64,000 nt of DNA from Thalassolituus marinus (GTDB lineage Bacteria; Pseudomonadota; Gammaproteobacteria; Pseudomonadales; Oceanobacteraceae). The stretch is from the NCBI RefSeq assembly GCF_020320395.1, contig NZ_JAEDAH010000002.1, forward strand, positions 1 to 64,000. The letters are read 5' to 3'. The notes beneath the pieces were generated by a model, which made no database searches, was not told where the DNA came from, and saw nothing but the letters and a program-made list of their open reading frames with translations. Positions 25,929 through 34,752 of this stretch are shown piece by piece. The position numbers were made by a program, and so were the translations under genes. The number at the start of each line of letters is the position of its first letter. Positions within the stretch are counted from its first letter, which is position 1.

Positions 25929-26792
25929 CTAATTGTGCCGTCCGGAATCGACCCGCAGAGATTTAATGCTGCGCTTGATGGCATTGAGGTGCTCGGCAAA
26001 CTCCGGTCCGCGACGCTGAGTGACGGCAACGGCCAGCATATCGATGACCATCAGGTGAGCGATGCGGGAAGTCATCGGCGTGAATTGCTCGGTGTCTTCT
26101 TCGATGTTAATGAAGATAGGCATATCGGCGGCCTGGCTCAGTGGCGTATTCGCTGGCGCCAGACTGACTACTTTTGCGCCGTGCTGTTGTGCGAACTCGA
26201 CTGAATGCAGCAGATCTTTGGTGCGGCCACTCTGGGAGATCGCTACCACGACATCCTCATCGCTGAGTGTCACGGCAGACATGGCCTGCATATGCGGGTC
26301 GCTGTAGGCTGCGGTGGCCACCTGCAGACGGAAGAATTTGTGCTGAGCATCAATGGCCACAGCACCGGAGGCACCAAAGCCATAGAACTCTACCCGTCGG
26401 GCAGAGCTGATGGCGTTAGCAGCAGCAGCAACCTGAGCATAGCGCAGTTGTGTTTTCACCTGATGCAGGCGCTGAATGGTGGTGTCGGCAATCTTGTCGC
26501 AGATGTCTTCGATGCTGTCGTCTTCGGCGATAGCGAACTGACCAATGTTATTGGCAATGGCCATTTCCTGCGCGATACGGACCTTGAATTCCTGAAAGCC
26601 GTTGCAGCCAATGCCGCGACAGAAACGGACGATGGTGGGCTCACTGACCTGCGCTTCCTGAGCCAGGTCGACAATACGCATGTGCATAACCTGCTGTGGC
26701 GCCTTGAGTACATACTCGGCCACTTTAACTTCCGATTTGCGCAGGCCGGGAATGGCCGCAGCGATCTCGGAGAGAATAGGACTGTTTTTCAC
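25929..26792 (-). CDS. hexR: HexR-type MurR/RpiR family transcriptional regulator
   Basis: A 287-residue regulator with an N-terminal RpiR helix-turn-helix (LRKSEVKVAEYVL, AQEAQVSEPTIVRFCRGIGCNGFQEFK, residues about 17-75) and a C-terminal SIS sugar-phosphate-binding domain (VEFYGFGASGAVAIDAQHKF, VVAISQSGRTKDLL). HexR responds to 2-keto-3-deoxy-6-phosphogluconate and controls Entner-Doudoroff and central-carbon genes. The usual zwf/pgl/edd neighbours are absent here; it is divergent from uvrD. HexR is the most likely member, but another RpiR protein is possible. Confidence 0.82.
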   Translation of the reverse strand: MKNSPILSEIAAAIPGLRKSEVKVAEYVLKAPQQVMHMRIVDLAQEAQVSEPTIVRFCRGIGCNGFQEFKVRIAQEMAIANNIGQFAIAEDDSIEDICDKIADTTIQRLHQVKTQLRYAQVAAAANAISSARRVEFYGFGASGAVAIDAQHKFFRLQVATAAYSDPHMQAMSAVTLSDEDVVVAISQSGRTKDLLHSVEFAQQHGAKVVSLAPANTPLSQAADMPIFINIEEDTEQFTPMTSRIAHLMVIDMLAVAVTQRRGPEFAEHLNAIKRSIKSLRVDSGRHN

Positions 26793-26937
26793 AGCAGGTT
26801 TCCTTGTGGGACACAGCCGCTGATTATAAAAGCGTTTTCATTGAGAAGGCCATCTCAGTCCTCGACTGGCCCGCTTTGCTGCTGACTACTGTACAAAAAA
26901 GCAGTCTTTTCCTGCGCCCTTTGGTAGACTGCGGCGC

Positions 26938-29136
26938 ATGGATATTTCATTGCTTCTTGATCAACTGAATGATGGTCAGCGCAACGCCGTGGCGGCCAGT
27001 TCCCGTCATCAGTTGGTGCTGGCCGGGGCCGGTTCGGGTAAGACCCGTGTACTGGTGCATCGTATTGCCTGGCTGCTGCAGGTTGAGGGTGTGTCGCCCT
27101 TCGCGCTGATGGCGGTAACCTTTACCAATAAAGCGGCGAAAGAGATGAAAGGTCGTCTCGAACAGCTGCTGAATATTCCCGCCAATGGTATGTGGGTGGG
27201 GACGTTTCACGGTCTGGCCCATCGCTTTCTGAAACTACACTGGCGTGAAGCCGGTCTGCCGCAGCATTTCCAGATTCTCGACAGCGATGATCAGCTGCGC
27301 CTGATCAAGCGCGTAATGAAAGAAAACAACATCGACGACAGCCGTTATCCGCCAAAGCAGATTCAGTGGTACATCAGCGAGCAGAAAGACGAAGGCCGTC
27401 GTGCGGCGCACGTTATTCCATCCGCCGACCCGTTTGCCCGTACCCTGCGCGATGTTTACGAGCTGTATGAGCAGGCCTGTCAGCAGAATGGTCTGGTGGA
27501 TTTCGGTGAAATTCTGCTGCGCTCCCATGAGCTGTGGCTCAATCATCCGGATCTGCTGGCGCACTATCAGCAGCGCTTCCGCCATATTCTGGTGGACGAG
27601 TTTCAGGACACCAACAATATTCAGTACGCCTGGATTCGTATGCTCGCGGGCCAGCATATTTCGGTGATGGCCGTAGGCGACGATGACCAGTCTATTTATG
27701 GCTGGCGCGGTGCCAACATCGGCAATATTCGTGATTTCCAGCAGGATTTTCCCGGCGCCGAATTGATTAAGCTTGAACAGAATTACCGCTCGACCAAAAC
27801 CATTCTTGGTGCGGCTAACGCGGTGATTTCCAACAACGGTGGCCGCCTCGGTAAGAACCTGTTTACCGAAGGCACGGAAGGCGAAACCATCAGTCTGTAC
27901 AGCGCCTTTAACGAGCAGGATGAAGCGCGTTATATCGCCGATCAGGTCGATGCCTGGGCGCGCGACGGACGCGAACGCCGGGAAATGGCCATTCTGTATC
28001 GCTCCAATGCACAGTCACGCACGCTGGAAGAAGCGTTACTGCGGGCGGGCATTCCTTACCGTATTTATGGCGGCCAGCGTTTCTACGAACGGCTGGAAAT
28101 TAAAAATGCACTGGCCTATCTGCGCCTGCTGCTGAACCGCAATGACGACGGCTCGGTAGAGCGTGTGATAAACGTACCGGCGCGTGCTATCGGCGAAAAA
28201 ACCGTCGACCTGCTGCGCACCTTTGCCCGTGATCAGGGTTGCTCCCTGTGGGACGCTGCGCACCTGGCGGTGCGCAATGGCGCACTACCGAAACGGGCAA
28301 CCACCTCGGTGCAAAGCTTCCTCGATCTGGTTGATGAAATGAGTGTCGGCATCGACGAGCTTGAACTGCACGAGATTGTGAATCACGCCATCGAGCAAAG
28401 CGGCCTGATTGATCACCACCGTAAGGAAAAAGGTGAGAAAGGCCAGGCGCGCATCGACAACCTCGAAGAACTGGTAAACGCCGCGCGTCAGTTTGATGCG
28501 GATGAAGTGGCCGATGACGGTGACGACGAAGACAGCCCATTGTATGAACTGGCGATGTTCCTCGATCGTGCCGCACTGGATGCCGGTGACGCCCAGGCCG
28601 ATGAATACGAAGATGCGGTGCAGTTAATGACCCTGCACTCGGCCAAGGGGCTGGAGTTTCCGCAGGTGGTTCTGGCGGGTCTGGAAGAAGGTTTATTCCC
28701 GCATAAAATGTCGATGGACGATGCCGATGGTCTGGAAGAAGAGCGTCGGCTGGCCTATGTCGGTATTACCCGGGCAATGGAAAAACTGATCATCACCTAT
28801 GCTGAAAGCCGCCGTCTGCACGGTCAGGAAAACTTCAGTACACCATCGCGTTTTATCCGCGAAATTCCGTCGGAGCTGATCAGCGAAGTACGACTGAAAA
28901 ACACCATCAGTCGCCCGCTTAGTGCGCGCACGACACCAAAGATTATGACTGGTCGTCAGCTGTTACAGGACAACGTGCCATATCAGCTGGGGCAGCGTGT
29001 GTATCACGAAATGTTTGGCGAAGGCACAGTGCTGCAATATGAAGGCCAGGGTAACGGCCTGCGTGTGCAGGTGAATTTCGATGACGCCGGCAGTAAATGG
29101 TTGGTGGCGAGCTTCGCAAAACTCGACGCTTTGTAA
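26938..29136 (+). CDS. uvrD: DNA helicase II
   Basis: A 732-residue superfamily 1A helicase acting in nucleotide-excision and mismatch repair. Motif I is LAGAGSGKTRV near residue 30, Ia is VTFTNKAAKEM, II is LVDEFQDTN, III is DDDQSIYGWRGA, IV is LEQNYRST, V is LMTLHSAKGLEFP and VI is VGITRAM. The C-terminal Tudor-like RNA-polymerase-binding segment (GQRVYHEMFGEGTVLQYEGQG) distinguishes UvrD from Rep. The length is close to the E. coli protein. It is divergent from hexR, with a 145-bp gap. Confidence 0.95.
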   Translation: MDISLLLDQLNDGQRNAVAASSRHQLVLAGAGSGKTRVLVHRIAWLLQVEGVSPFALMAVTFTNKAAKEMKGRLEQLLNIPANGMWVGTFHGLAHRFLKLHWREAGLPQHFQILDSDDQLRLIKRVMKENNIDDSRYPPKQIQWYISEQKDEGRRAAHVIPSADPFARTLRDVYELYEQACQQNGLVDFGEILLRSHELWLNHPDLLAHYQQRFRHILVDEFQDTNNIQYAWIRMLAGQHISVMAVGDDDQSIYGWRGANIGNIRDFQQDFPGAELIKLEQNYRSTKTILGAANAVISNNGGRLGKNLFTEGTEGETISLYSAFNEQDEARYIADQVDAWARDGRERREMAILYRSNAQSRTLEEALLRAGIPYRIYGGQRFYERLEIKNALAYLRLLLNRNDDGSVERVINVPARAIGEKTVDLLRTFARDQGCSLWDAAHLAVRNGALPKRATTSVQSFLDLVDEMSVGIDELELHEIVNHAIEQSGLIDHHRKEKGEKGQARIDNLEELVNAARQFDADEVADDGDDEDSPLYELAMFLDRAALDAGDAQADEYEDAVQLMTLHSAKGLEFPQVVLAGLEEGLFPHKMSMDDADGLEEERRLAYVGITRAMEKLIITYAESRRLHGQENFSTPSRFIREIPSELISEVRLKNTISRPLSARTTPKIMTGRQLLQDNVPYQLGQRVYHEMFGEGTVLQYEGQGNGLRVQVNFDDAGSKWLVASFAKLDAL

Positions 29137-29164
29137 TTACGTTAACAATAAAAAGGAACCTGAA

Positions 29165-30262
29165 ATGAGACGTTTTTCACGCTGGCTGCTGGCTCTGACC
29201 GCCACCGCTATGCTGGCTGGTTGTCAGCAGGACTGTGATACCACCACCGCGACAGCAACGGCTGCTCCTGCGGAAACCATTAAATGGAAACTGGTGACTT
29301 CATGGCCGAAAAACTTTCCGGGTCTGGGCACCGCACCTGAGCGTTTCGCTACCCTGGTGAACGACATGTCCGGCGGTCGTCTGCAGATTAAAGTGTATGG
29401 AGCGGGCGAACTGGTACCGGCTCTGCAGGTGTTTGATGCAGTGTCACAGGGTACTGCTGAAATGGGCCACAGTGGTGCTTACTACTGGAAAGGTAAAACG
29501 GCAGCATCGCAGTTTTTTACCTCAGTTCCGTTCGGTCTGACCGCACAGGAAATGAATGGCTGGATGGAATACGGCGGCGGCCAGCAGTTGTGGGAAGAGG
29601 TGTACGCTCCGTTCAACCTGCTGCCAATGCCGGGTGGCAATACTGGCGTACAGATGGGCGGCTGGTTCAATAAAGAGATCAACAGCGTAGAAGATCTGAA
29701 AGGTCTGAAAATGCGTATTCCGGGTATTGGTGGTGAAGTGCTGGCGCGTGCTGGTGGCACACCGGTGACTCTGCCGGGCGGTGAAATTTTCACCTCACTG
29801 CAGACCGGTGCTATCGACGCCACCGAATGGGTTGGCCCATACAACGATCTCGCGTTTGGTCTGTATAAAGTGGCGAAGCATTACTACTACCCGGGTTGGC
29901 ACGAGCCGGGCTCAATGATGGAATTCGTGATTAACAAACCGGCATTCGAAAAACTGCCAGCGGATCTGCAGGCCATCGTGAAAGTAGCGACCAAAGCGAT
30001 CAATGAAGACATGCTGTCGGAGTTCACCATGCGTAACCAGAATGCACTGGTTGAACTGAAAGAAAAACACGGCGTGGACGTTCGTCCATTCCCGGATGAA
30101 GTGCTGAAGAAGCTGCAGATGCTGTCTGATGAAGTGGTGGCAGAAGTAGCACAAACCGATGACATGACACGCAAGGTGTATGAATCCTTCCGTACTTTCC
30201 GCGATAAAGTCCGCGCCTATCATGCGGTGAGCGAGCAGGCTTACATTAACGCCCGCGATTGA
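29165..30262 (+). CDS. TRAP-type (TakP-like) solute-binding lipoprotein
   Basis: A 365-residue DctP-superfamily binding protein close in look to TakP, which binds 2-keto acids: WKLVTSWPKNFPGLG at the start of the mature domain, AGELVPALQVFDAV, WKGKTAASQFFTSVPFG and the ligand arginine region LKMRIPGIGG. The N-terminus has a lipobox (LAGC, Cys20), so it is membrane-anchored rather than freely periplasmic. The ATG at 29165 is chosen for its AAGGAA ribosome-binding site. No DctQ or DctM permease gene lies nearby, so it would need partners encoded elsewhere. It starts 28 bp after uvrD. Confidence 0.87.
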   Translation: MRRFSRWLLALTATAMLAGCQQDCDTTTATATAAPAETIKWKLVTSWPKNFPGLGTAPERFATLVNDMSGGRLQIKVYGAGELVPALQVFDAVSQGTAEMGHSGAYYWKGKTAASQFFTSVPFGLTAQEMNGWMEYGGGQQLWEEVYAPFNLLPMPGGNTGVQMGGWFNKEINSVEDLKGLKMRIPGIGGEVLARAGGTPVTLPGGEIFTSLQTGAIDATEWVGPYNDLAFGLYKVAKHYYYPGWHEPGSMMEFVINKPAFEKLPADLQAIVKVATKAINEDMLSEFTMRNQNALVELKEKHGVDVRPFPDEVLKKLQMLSDEVVAEVAQTDDMTRKVYESFRTFRDKVRAYHAVSEQAYINARD

Positions 30263-30272
30263 TGTGGTGAAC

Positions 30273-30356
30273 GTCTGACGTCGGAGGTCTGACGTCAGAC
30301 GTTCAGCTTCCGACGTTCAGCTTCCGACATCCGACGTCCGACGTCCGACGTCCGAC
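30273..30356. repeat. twelve in-phase heptamers of the GTCNGAC family
   Basis: Starting 10 bp after the TRAP-binding gene and ending on the stop codon of the HDOD gene, 84 bp divide exactly into twelve 7-bp units: GTCTGAC, GTCGGAG, GTCTGAC, GTCAGAC, then alternating GTTCAGC/TTCCGAC twice, ATCCGAC and three GTCCGAC. Units from the two ends are complementary to one another (GTCTGAC with GTCAGAC, GTCGGAG partly with GTCCGAC), so the array can fold. It is related to the six-copy GTCAGAC array at 3800. Confidence 0.85.
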
Positions 30357-31234
30357 TAATACCGATAATTCTGATAGCCGATGCCCATTTCGGCGAAGTT
30401 CATTTCCATCTGTTCAATATCGTATTCACCCAGCCCCAGATAGGTCATTACCTCGGCACTGATGTTTTGCCACTCCAGATCTTCGGCCTGCTTGCCGAGA
30501 ATACGGAAGTTGCCACAAATATGTTCAGCCAGTTTCAGAATTGCCAGCAGGGTTTTGCCTTCTGAGTCGCGATGATCGTTGGTGGCGAAGTAGCGGGTGG
30601 CGCTGTGGTGTTCGGCAATCACATCACACAGCAGCTTCGGCAGGTTCCAGGACTTGGCGGTGTAGTAGCCAATCACCGCATGGTTGGTGTTCATGCGCTG
30701 ATTTTCGACATCGACCACACGCAACTCCGGGTGGGCGTAGGACTCTTCCATTATCTCGAGGTAATTATCGAAGCGCGCCATCAGTAGTGGAATGCCGCAG
30801 TTGTGAAACAGCCCCAGCAGATAGGCCATATCCGGGTTGGGGTAACCCACCTGTTTAGCAACCGACATAGACACCTGAGCAATGTCGTTGGCGGTGTCCC
30901 AGAAACGGTTCATGTTAACGATGGTTTCATCGCTCATCTGGCTCTTGATGGATAAGCCATTGATGATGTTAATGACACTGTTCAGCCCCATCAGACTGAC
31001 CGCTTGCTGCACTGACGTAATACGGTTTTTCAGTGCGTAGAAGGGTGAGTTCACCACTTTCAGAATGGTACCGGCGAGGCCAACGTCCTGACTGATCAGT
31101 TTGGAGATCCGGTTCATATCCGGGTTCGGCATGATCTGCTCCATTTGCAGGTCCACCAGTATCTGTGGCTGCGGAGGGATCTTAATGCCCTGCAGGATGC
31201 GGTTTACCTGTTCTTCGGATAGCTCTTGAGTCAT
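30356..31234 (-). CDS. HDOD domain-containing protein
   Basis: A 292-residue protein that is almost entirely an HDOD domain (residues about 15-220): IPPQPQILVDLQ, LISQDVGLAGTILKVVNSPFYALKNRITSVQQAVSLMGLNS in pieces, and LGLFHNCGIPLL. HDOD proteins are metal-poor relatives of HD phosphohydrolases and often take part in signalling, motility or DNA-damage networks. No second output domain is seen. It is transcribed toward the TRAP-binding gene; its stop codon overlaps the last heptamer of the repeat array. The exact role is unknown. Confidence 0.88.
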   Translation of the reverse strand: MTQELSEEQVNRILQGIKIPPQPQILVDLQMEQIMPNPDMNRISKLISQDVGLAGTILKVVNSPFYALKNRITSVQQAVSLMGLNSVINIINGLSIKSQMSDETIVNMNRFWDTANDIAQVSMSVAKQVGYPNPDMAYLLGLFHNCGIPLLMARFDNYLEIMEESYAHPELRVVDVENQRMNTNHAVIGYYTAKSWNLPKLLCDVIAEHHSATRYFATNDHRDSEGKTLLAILKLAEHICGNFRILGKQAEDLEWQNISAEVMTYLGLGEYDIEQMEMNFAEMGIGYQNYRY

Positions 31235-31366
31235 AGGCAGTCAGTTGGGTAGATAGCGGCCGGGTAATGAAAGCAACTCACTAAGAATAGCAGCTGATTT
31301 TCAGTATGCCGGGCGCATAATGCGTATAATGCGCTTCTTTTGTAACCATCCCCGGGGAATCTCCAG

Positions 31367-32563
31367 ATGCTGCCTGTCCTGCGTTTAAAAGCCAAAGCCG
31401 AACGTCGCCTTAAAGGAGGGCACCTCTGGGTCTACAGCAATGAGGTGGATACCGCCCAGACGCCGCTGAAGAGCGTGTCGGCCGGCAGTGAAGTGATCAT
31501 CGAAACGTCAGCCGGTAAAGCGCTGGGCGTGGCGGTTGCCAGCCCGGAACAGCTGATCTGCGCACGTCTGTTCAGTCGCGATGCCAGTGCTCGTCTGGAT
31601 GGTTCGCAGATTGTTCACCGTCTGAAAATCGCCCTCAGCAGCCGGGAGCTGTGGTACCCGCATGGCTGCTACCGCTGGGTCTATGGCGATAGTGACGGCC
31701 TGCCGGGTCTGGTCATCGACCGTTTTGGTGATGTGGTGGTGGTTCAGATTTCCAGTGTGGCGATGGAGTTGCGCCGTCAGGACATCGCAGACGCCATCAA
31801 TAAAGTGGTGAAACCTGAGTGCATTGTTTTCAAGAACGACGGCAAGTTACGGGCGGTGGAAGGTTTACCTGAGTACGTCGACGTTATTCAGGGGGAGCTT
31901 GAAGATGACTGCGCCCCACTGGTGGAAAACGATACGCGCTTTATGGCTCCGGTCATCCATGGTCAGAAGACCGGTTGGTTCTACGATCACCGCGAGAATC
32001 GTGCGCAGCTTAACCGCCTGGTAAAAGGTAAGCGTGTGCTGGACGTGTTCAGCTATATCGGTGGCTGGGGTGTACAGGCTGCCAATCACGGTGCTGCTGA
32101 AGTGCATTGTGTGGACGCGTCTGGCCAGGCGCTGGACTGGGTTGAGCAGAACGCGGCACTGAATGGCGTTGAGGAGAAAATGCACTGCTGGGAAGGTGAT
32201 GCCTTCACCGCGTTGAAGCAGCTGCGCGATAACGGTGAACGTTTTGATGTCGTTGTCGTTGATCCGCCAGCCTTTATTCCTCGTCGTAAGGATATCAAGG
32301 CTGGTGAACAGGCGTACAAGCGCATCAATCAGATTGCTATGCGCTTATTGAGTAAGGACGGTCTGATCGTCAGTGGTTCCTGCTCGATGCACCTGGCGGA
32401 AGATCGTCTGCCGGATATGCTGCGTAATCTGGGACGAGAGCTGGATCGCGAAGTTCTGATTCAGCACGTGGGCAGTCAGGGGGCAGATCACCCTGTGATT
32501 CCGGCTATTCCGGAAACCCGCTACCTGAAAGCTGTCTTTGCCCGCGTACTGCCGACCCGTTAA
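31367..32563 (+). CDS. rlmI: 23S rRNA (cytosine1962-C5)-methyltransferase RlmI
   Basis: A 398-residue SAM-dependent methyltransferase. An N-terminal PUA-like domain (LRLKAKAERRLKGGHLWVYSNEV) is followed by a RlmI central domain (YGDSDGLPGLVIDRFGD) and a Rossmann methyltransferase core (VLDVFSYIGGWGVQAA; VVVDPPAFIPRRKD; SGSCSMHL). It methylates C1962 of 23S rRNA in E. coli. It is a single gene convergent with the imelysin gene. A 7-bp inverted repeat (GGCTGGC/GCCAGCC, 32565-32584) lies at the junction, but it has no T run. Confidence 0.93.
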   Translation: MLPVLRLKAKAERRLKGGHLWVYSNEVDTAQTPLKSVSAGSEVIIETSAGKALGVAVASPEQLICARLFSRDASARLDGSQIVHRLKIALSSRELWYPHGCYRWVYGDSDGLPGLVIDRFGDVVVVQISSVAMELRRQDIADAINKVVKPECIVFKNDGKLRAVEGLPEYVDVIQGELEDDCAPLVENDTRFMAPVIHGQKTGWFYDHRENRAQLNRLVKGKRVLDVFSYIGGWGVQAANHGAAEVHCVDASGQALDWVEQNAALNGVEEKMHCWEGDAFTALKQLRDNGERFDVVVVDPPAFIPRRKDIKAGEQAYKRINQIAMRLLSKDGLIVSGSCSMHLAEDRLPDMLRNLGRELDREVLIQHVGSQGADHPVIPAIPETRYLKAVFARVLPTR

Positions 32564-32571
32564 CGGCTGGC

Positions 32572-33825
32572 TCAGTCGCCAGCCAATGGGATATTCAGTT
32601 GGCTGGCGGTCTTCTTCACTACCGACATCAGCTCAATCAGACGCTCACGGCATTGCTGACGGTTGCTCTGATTGTCTTCTTCGCTCCAGGCCTGCAGAGC
32701 ACTTTCGATCGCGACAAAACGGTCCTGCCATTCCTGCTGTAATGGCGCTCCGGCATCGTCTGGTAGTAACAGCGACAGGCCGGATGGCAGATCATCAGTG
32801 CTGGCCAGAAACAACTGACGAATGCCTTCAGTAAGGGCGCCAATATCCTGCGAGGTGGTCTGGCTGAACTCGCTGCTGTTTCCCTGCAGGCGTTTGCCCA
32901 GCAGTTCCTCTGACAGCAGTGACTGGGCTGCCATCAGGGTCGCGGCCACCACCTGTTGCGGCTCTGAGCGCTGTACCAGAGTGGCGTAGTAGCCATTGCT
33001 TGGTTCCCAGCGGCGCTGCAGGCGATGCAGGTGTTTCTGGACCTGCTCACTGATCAGCTGTGTGTACTGACGGCGGCGATTATGGTTCTGCACCTCGACG
33101 GTTAATGCGGCAGCAGCGGAATCAGCGACATCGCCTGACTCCCCTGCGGTTTGCTCTGCATCGTCTGCTATGTGGCCACCTTCGCTGGGAATGACCACAG
33201 GTGCGGAGTTTTCCTGCGGGAAGAAATCACGCGGTGAGCGTTTGCCATCGGCGCCCCACAGCATGAATTCGTAGGCGTGATAACCCAGGCTGGCGTAGCT
33301 CGGATCGGAAAAACCATGCTGGGCCAGCATTGACTCTTCATTCAGCTCAAGGGTCAGGTCATTGACGATGCCGCTGAACGGGTAGCCCGGCAGGTAATCA
33401 ATGTAACCGCCTTCAATTGGCCAGCTGTCGAGCAGCACCAGAGTGTGCTGCAGATCGATGTTTTGCTTGAACCAGTCCGGTGGATCATTAATCGGCAGAA
33501 AGGTGAAAACCAGGGTGTGCAGATAGGCGCTGTAAGCGTCGCGCCAAGCCTGCTGCACTTCTGCCTGGGACATCGGGTTCGGGTGGTACAGGTAGGACTG
33601 CAAGCGACTGTCCAGAGCCTGAGCTTTCTGCGCCGCCGCTGAGTAACTGGTGTAAGCACGCAGGCCAAGCTGCGCGGTGTAGGCGCCAGCTTCATCGGAA
33701 TCCAGCGCCGCAGTGGTTACCGGTGTCTTACTGCTGGTCGTGACCGGGGTCATCGTTTGCTTATTCTGGTCACAGGCCGTCAACGCCAGCAGTGCGGATA
33801 ACAGAATAATGGATTGGTGCTTCAC
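32572..33825 (-). CDS. imelysin family lipoprotein
   Basis: A 417-residue protein of the imelysin/ICMP (M75-like) family. The lipobox is LTAC with Cys18, followed by Asp19; in enterobacteria Asp at +2 holds a lipoprotein in the inner membrane. The conserved metal motif GYHAYEFMLWG (GxHxxE) lies near residue 185, and two helical-bundle halves surround it. Family members are typically iron-regulated and may bind iron or haem, though no peptidase activity is proven for most. It lies 15 bp after a HAD phosphatase gene in a leftward pair. No adjacent haem or iron receptor is seen. Confidence 0.87.
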   Translation of the reverse strand: MKHQSIILLSALLALTACDQNKQTMTPVTTSSKTPVTTAALDSDEAGAYTAQLGLRAYTSYSAAAQKAQALDSRLQSYLYHPNPMSQAEVQQAWRDAYSAYLHTLVFTFLPINDPPDWFKQNIDLQHTLVLLDSWPIEGGYIDYLPGYPFSGIVNDLTLELNEESMLAQHGFSDPSYASLGYHAYEFMLWGADGKRSPRDFFPQENSAPVVIPSEGGHIADDAEQTAGESGDVADSAAAALTVEVQNHNRRRQYTQLISEQVQKHLHRLQRRWEPSNGYYATLVQRSEPQQVVAATLMAAQSLLSEELLGKRLQGNSSEFSQTTSQDIGALTEGIRQLFLASTDDLPSGLSLLLPDDAGAPLQQEWQDRFVAIESALQAWSEEDNQSNRQQCRERLIELMSVVKKTASQLNIPLAGD

Positions 33826-33840
33826 GCCAGCGTCTCCCTG

Positions 33841-34503
33841 TTACGCGTCGTCTCGCAATGAAATAACCGGCCAGCCTCGCTGTCCGGCAATCGTCCGCAA
33901 CTTGTCATCCGGATCGACGGCGACCGGATGGTCGACGATCTCCAGCAGTGGCAGGTCGTTGTGCGAATCACTGTAAAACCAGCTGTCTTGCAACTCGTAG
34001 CCCTGCTCGCTTAACCAGTCATTGAGGCGAACTACTTTTCCACCCTGAAAGCTTGGGGTGCCGACGGTTTTACCGGTATAGCCACCATCAATGAATTCAG
34101 GGTGCGGAGCAATAATGTGATCGATACCCAGTAACTCAGCAATCGGATAGGTGACAAAGCCGTTGGTCGCAGTAATGATCAGCAGGGTATCGCCAAGGCG
34201 TTTGTGGTGCGCGATCAGATCACGGCTTTTCTGTGAAATCAGCGGGACAACACGCTGCTGCAGGAACTTCTCCCGTTCCGCCAGCATGGCTTCAAGTGAG
34301 TACTGTGTCAGTGGCTTCATAGCGAACTCCAGGTACTCATGAATATTGAGCGTGCCGGCTTTGTATTGTTCGTAGAAGTGGTCGTTACGGTGCTTGTGCA
34401 CCTCAGCATCAACCAGACCAGCATCGACCAGATACTGCCCCCACGCATGATCGCTGTCGCCATCGAGCAGGGTGTGGTCAAGATCAAAAATCGCCAGTGC
34501 CAC
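33841..34503 (-). CDS. HAD-IB family phosphatase (SerB-like)
   Basis: A 220-residue haloacid-dehalogenase phosphatase. Motif I is FDLDHTLLDGD (nucleophile Asp at about residue 7), motif II is LLIITATNGF, and motif III/IV is DSWFYSDSHNDLPLL. The helical cap between I and II fits subclass IB, the group of phosphoserine phosphatases and related enzymes. The gene is divergent from rppH-ptsP, an arrangement also seen in pseudomonads. The substrate is unknown; a phosphoserine- or histidinol-phosphate-like compound is possible. Confidence 0.88.
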   Translation of the reverse strand: MALAIFDLDHTLLDGDSDHAWGQYLVDAGLVDAEVHKHRNDHFYEQYKAGTLNIHEYLEFAMKPLTQYSLEAMLAEREKFLQQRVVPLISQKSRDLIAHHKRLGDTLLIITATNGFVTYPIAELLGIDHIIAPHPEFIDGGYTGKTVGTPSFQGGKVVRLNDWLSEQGYELQDSWFYSDSHNDLPLLEIVDHPVAVDPDDKLRTIAGQRGWPVISLRDDA

Positions 34504-34575
34504 GGCAGTCCGCCTTAGTGTCAGAATCGTTAGAAATTTAGTCGCTATTCTAAGGGCAACAGCGCATACTTTCCT

Positions 34576-34581
34576 TATAAT
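34576..34581 (+). promoter_or_regulatory. possible -10 box of rppH-ptsP
   Basis: TATAAT lies about 170 bp upstream of the chosen rppH start, with no clear -35 box. If used, it would give a leader of about 165 nt that includes several hairpins. Confidence 0.35.
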
Positions 34582-34633
34582 TCTGAGTTTTGACTACAGA
34601 TAAAAAGCAGACGATTGGTTCTAAGTGCTAAGA

Positions 34634-34735
34634 CCGGAAGCGTAACTTCCCGGCTGTGGACCAGTCAGACAGCCGCAGTGCGTTGCTGTCTGCTTGACCT
34701 TTTGCCTGAAATCGGCAAGGTTTGAACCAGAAACA
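34634..34735 (+). other. structured leader of rppH
   Basis: Three successive hairpins can form: CCGGAAG/CTTCCCGG near 34634-34653, a perfect 8-bp CAGACAGC/GCTGTCTG at 34666-34692, and TTGCC/GGCAA shortly before the gene. No known riboswitch or RNA family is recognised. It might be a regulatory leader or a small RNA. Confidence 0.35.
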
Positions 34736-34752
34736 AGTTAGTGGACGGCATT

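Noticed and set aside
30273-30356. CRISPR or attachment site
   Set aside because: Units are 7 bp, contiguous and varied, without spacers or an integrase nearby.
32565-32584. Terminator between rlmI and the imelysin gene
   Set aside because: There is a 7-bp stem but no T run on either strand, and it overlaps the end of the imelysin coding sequence.
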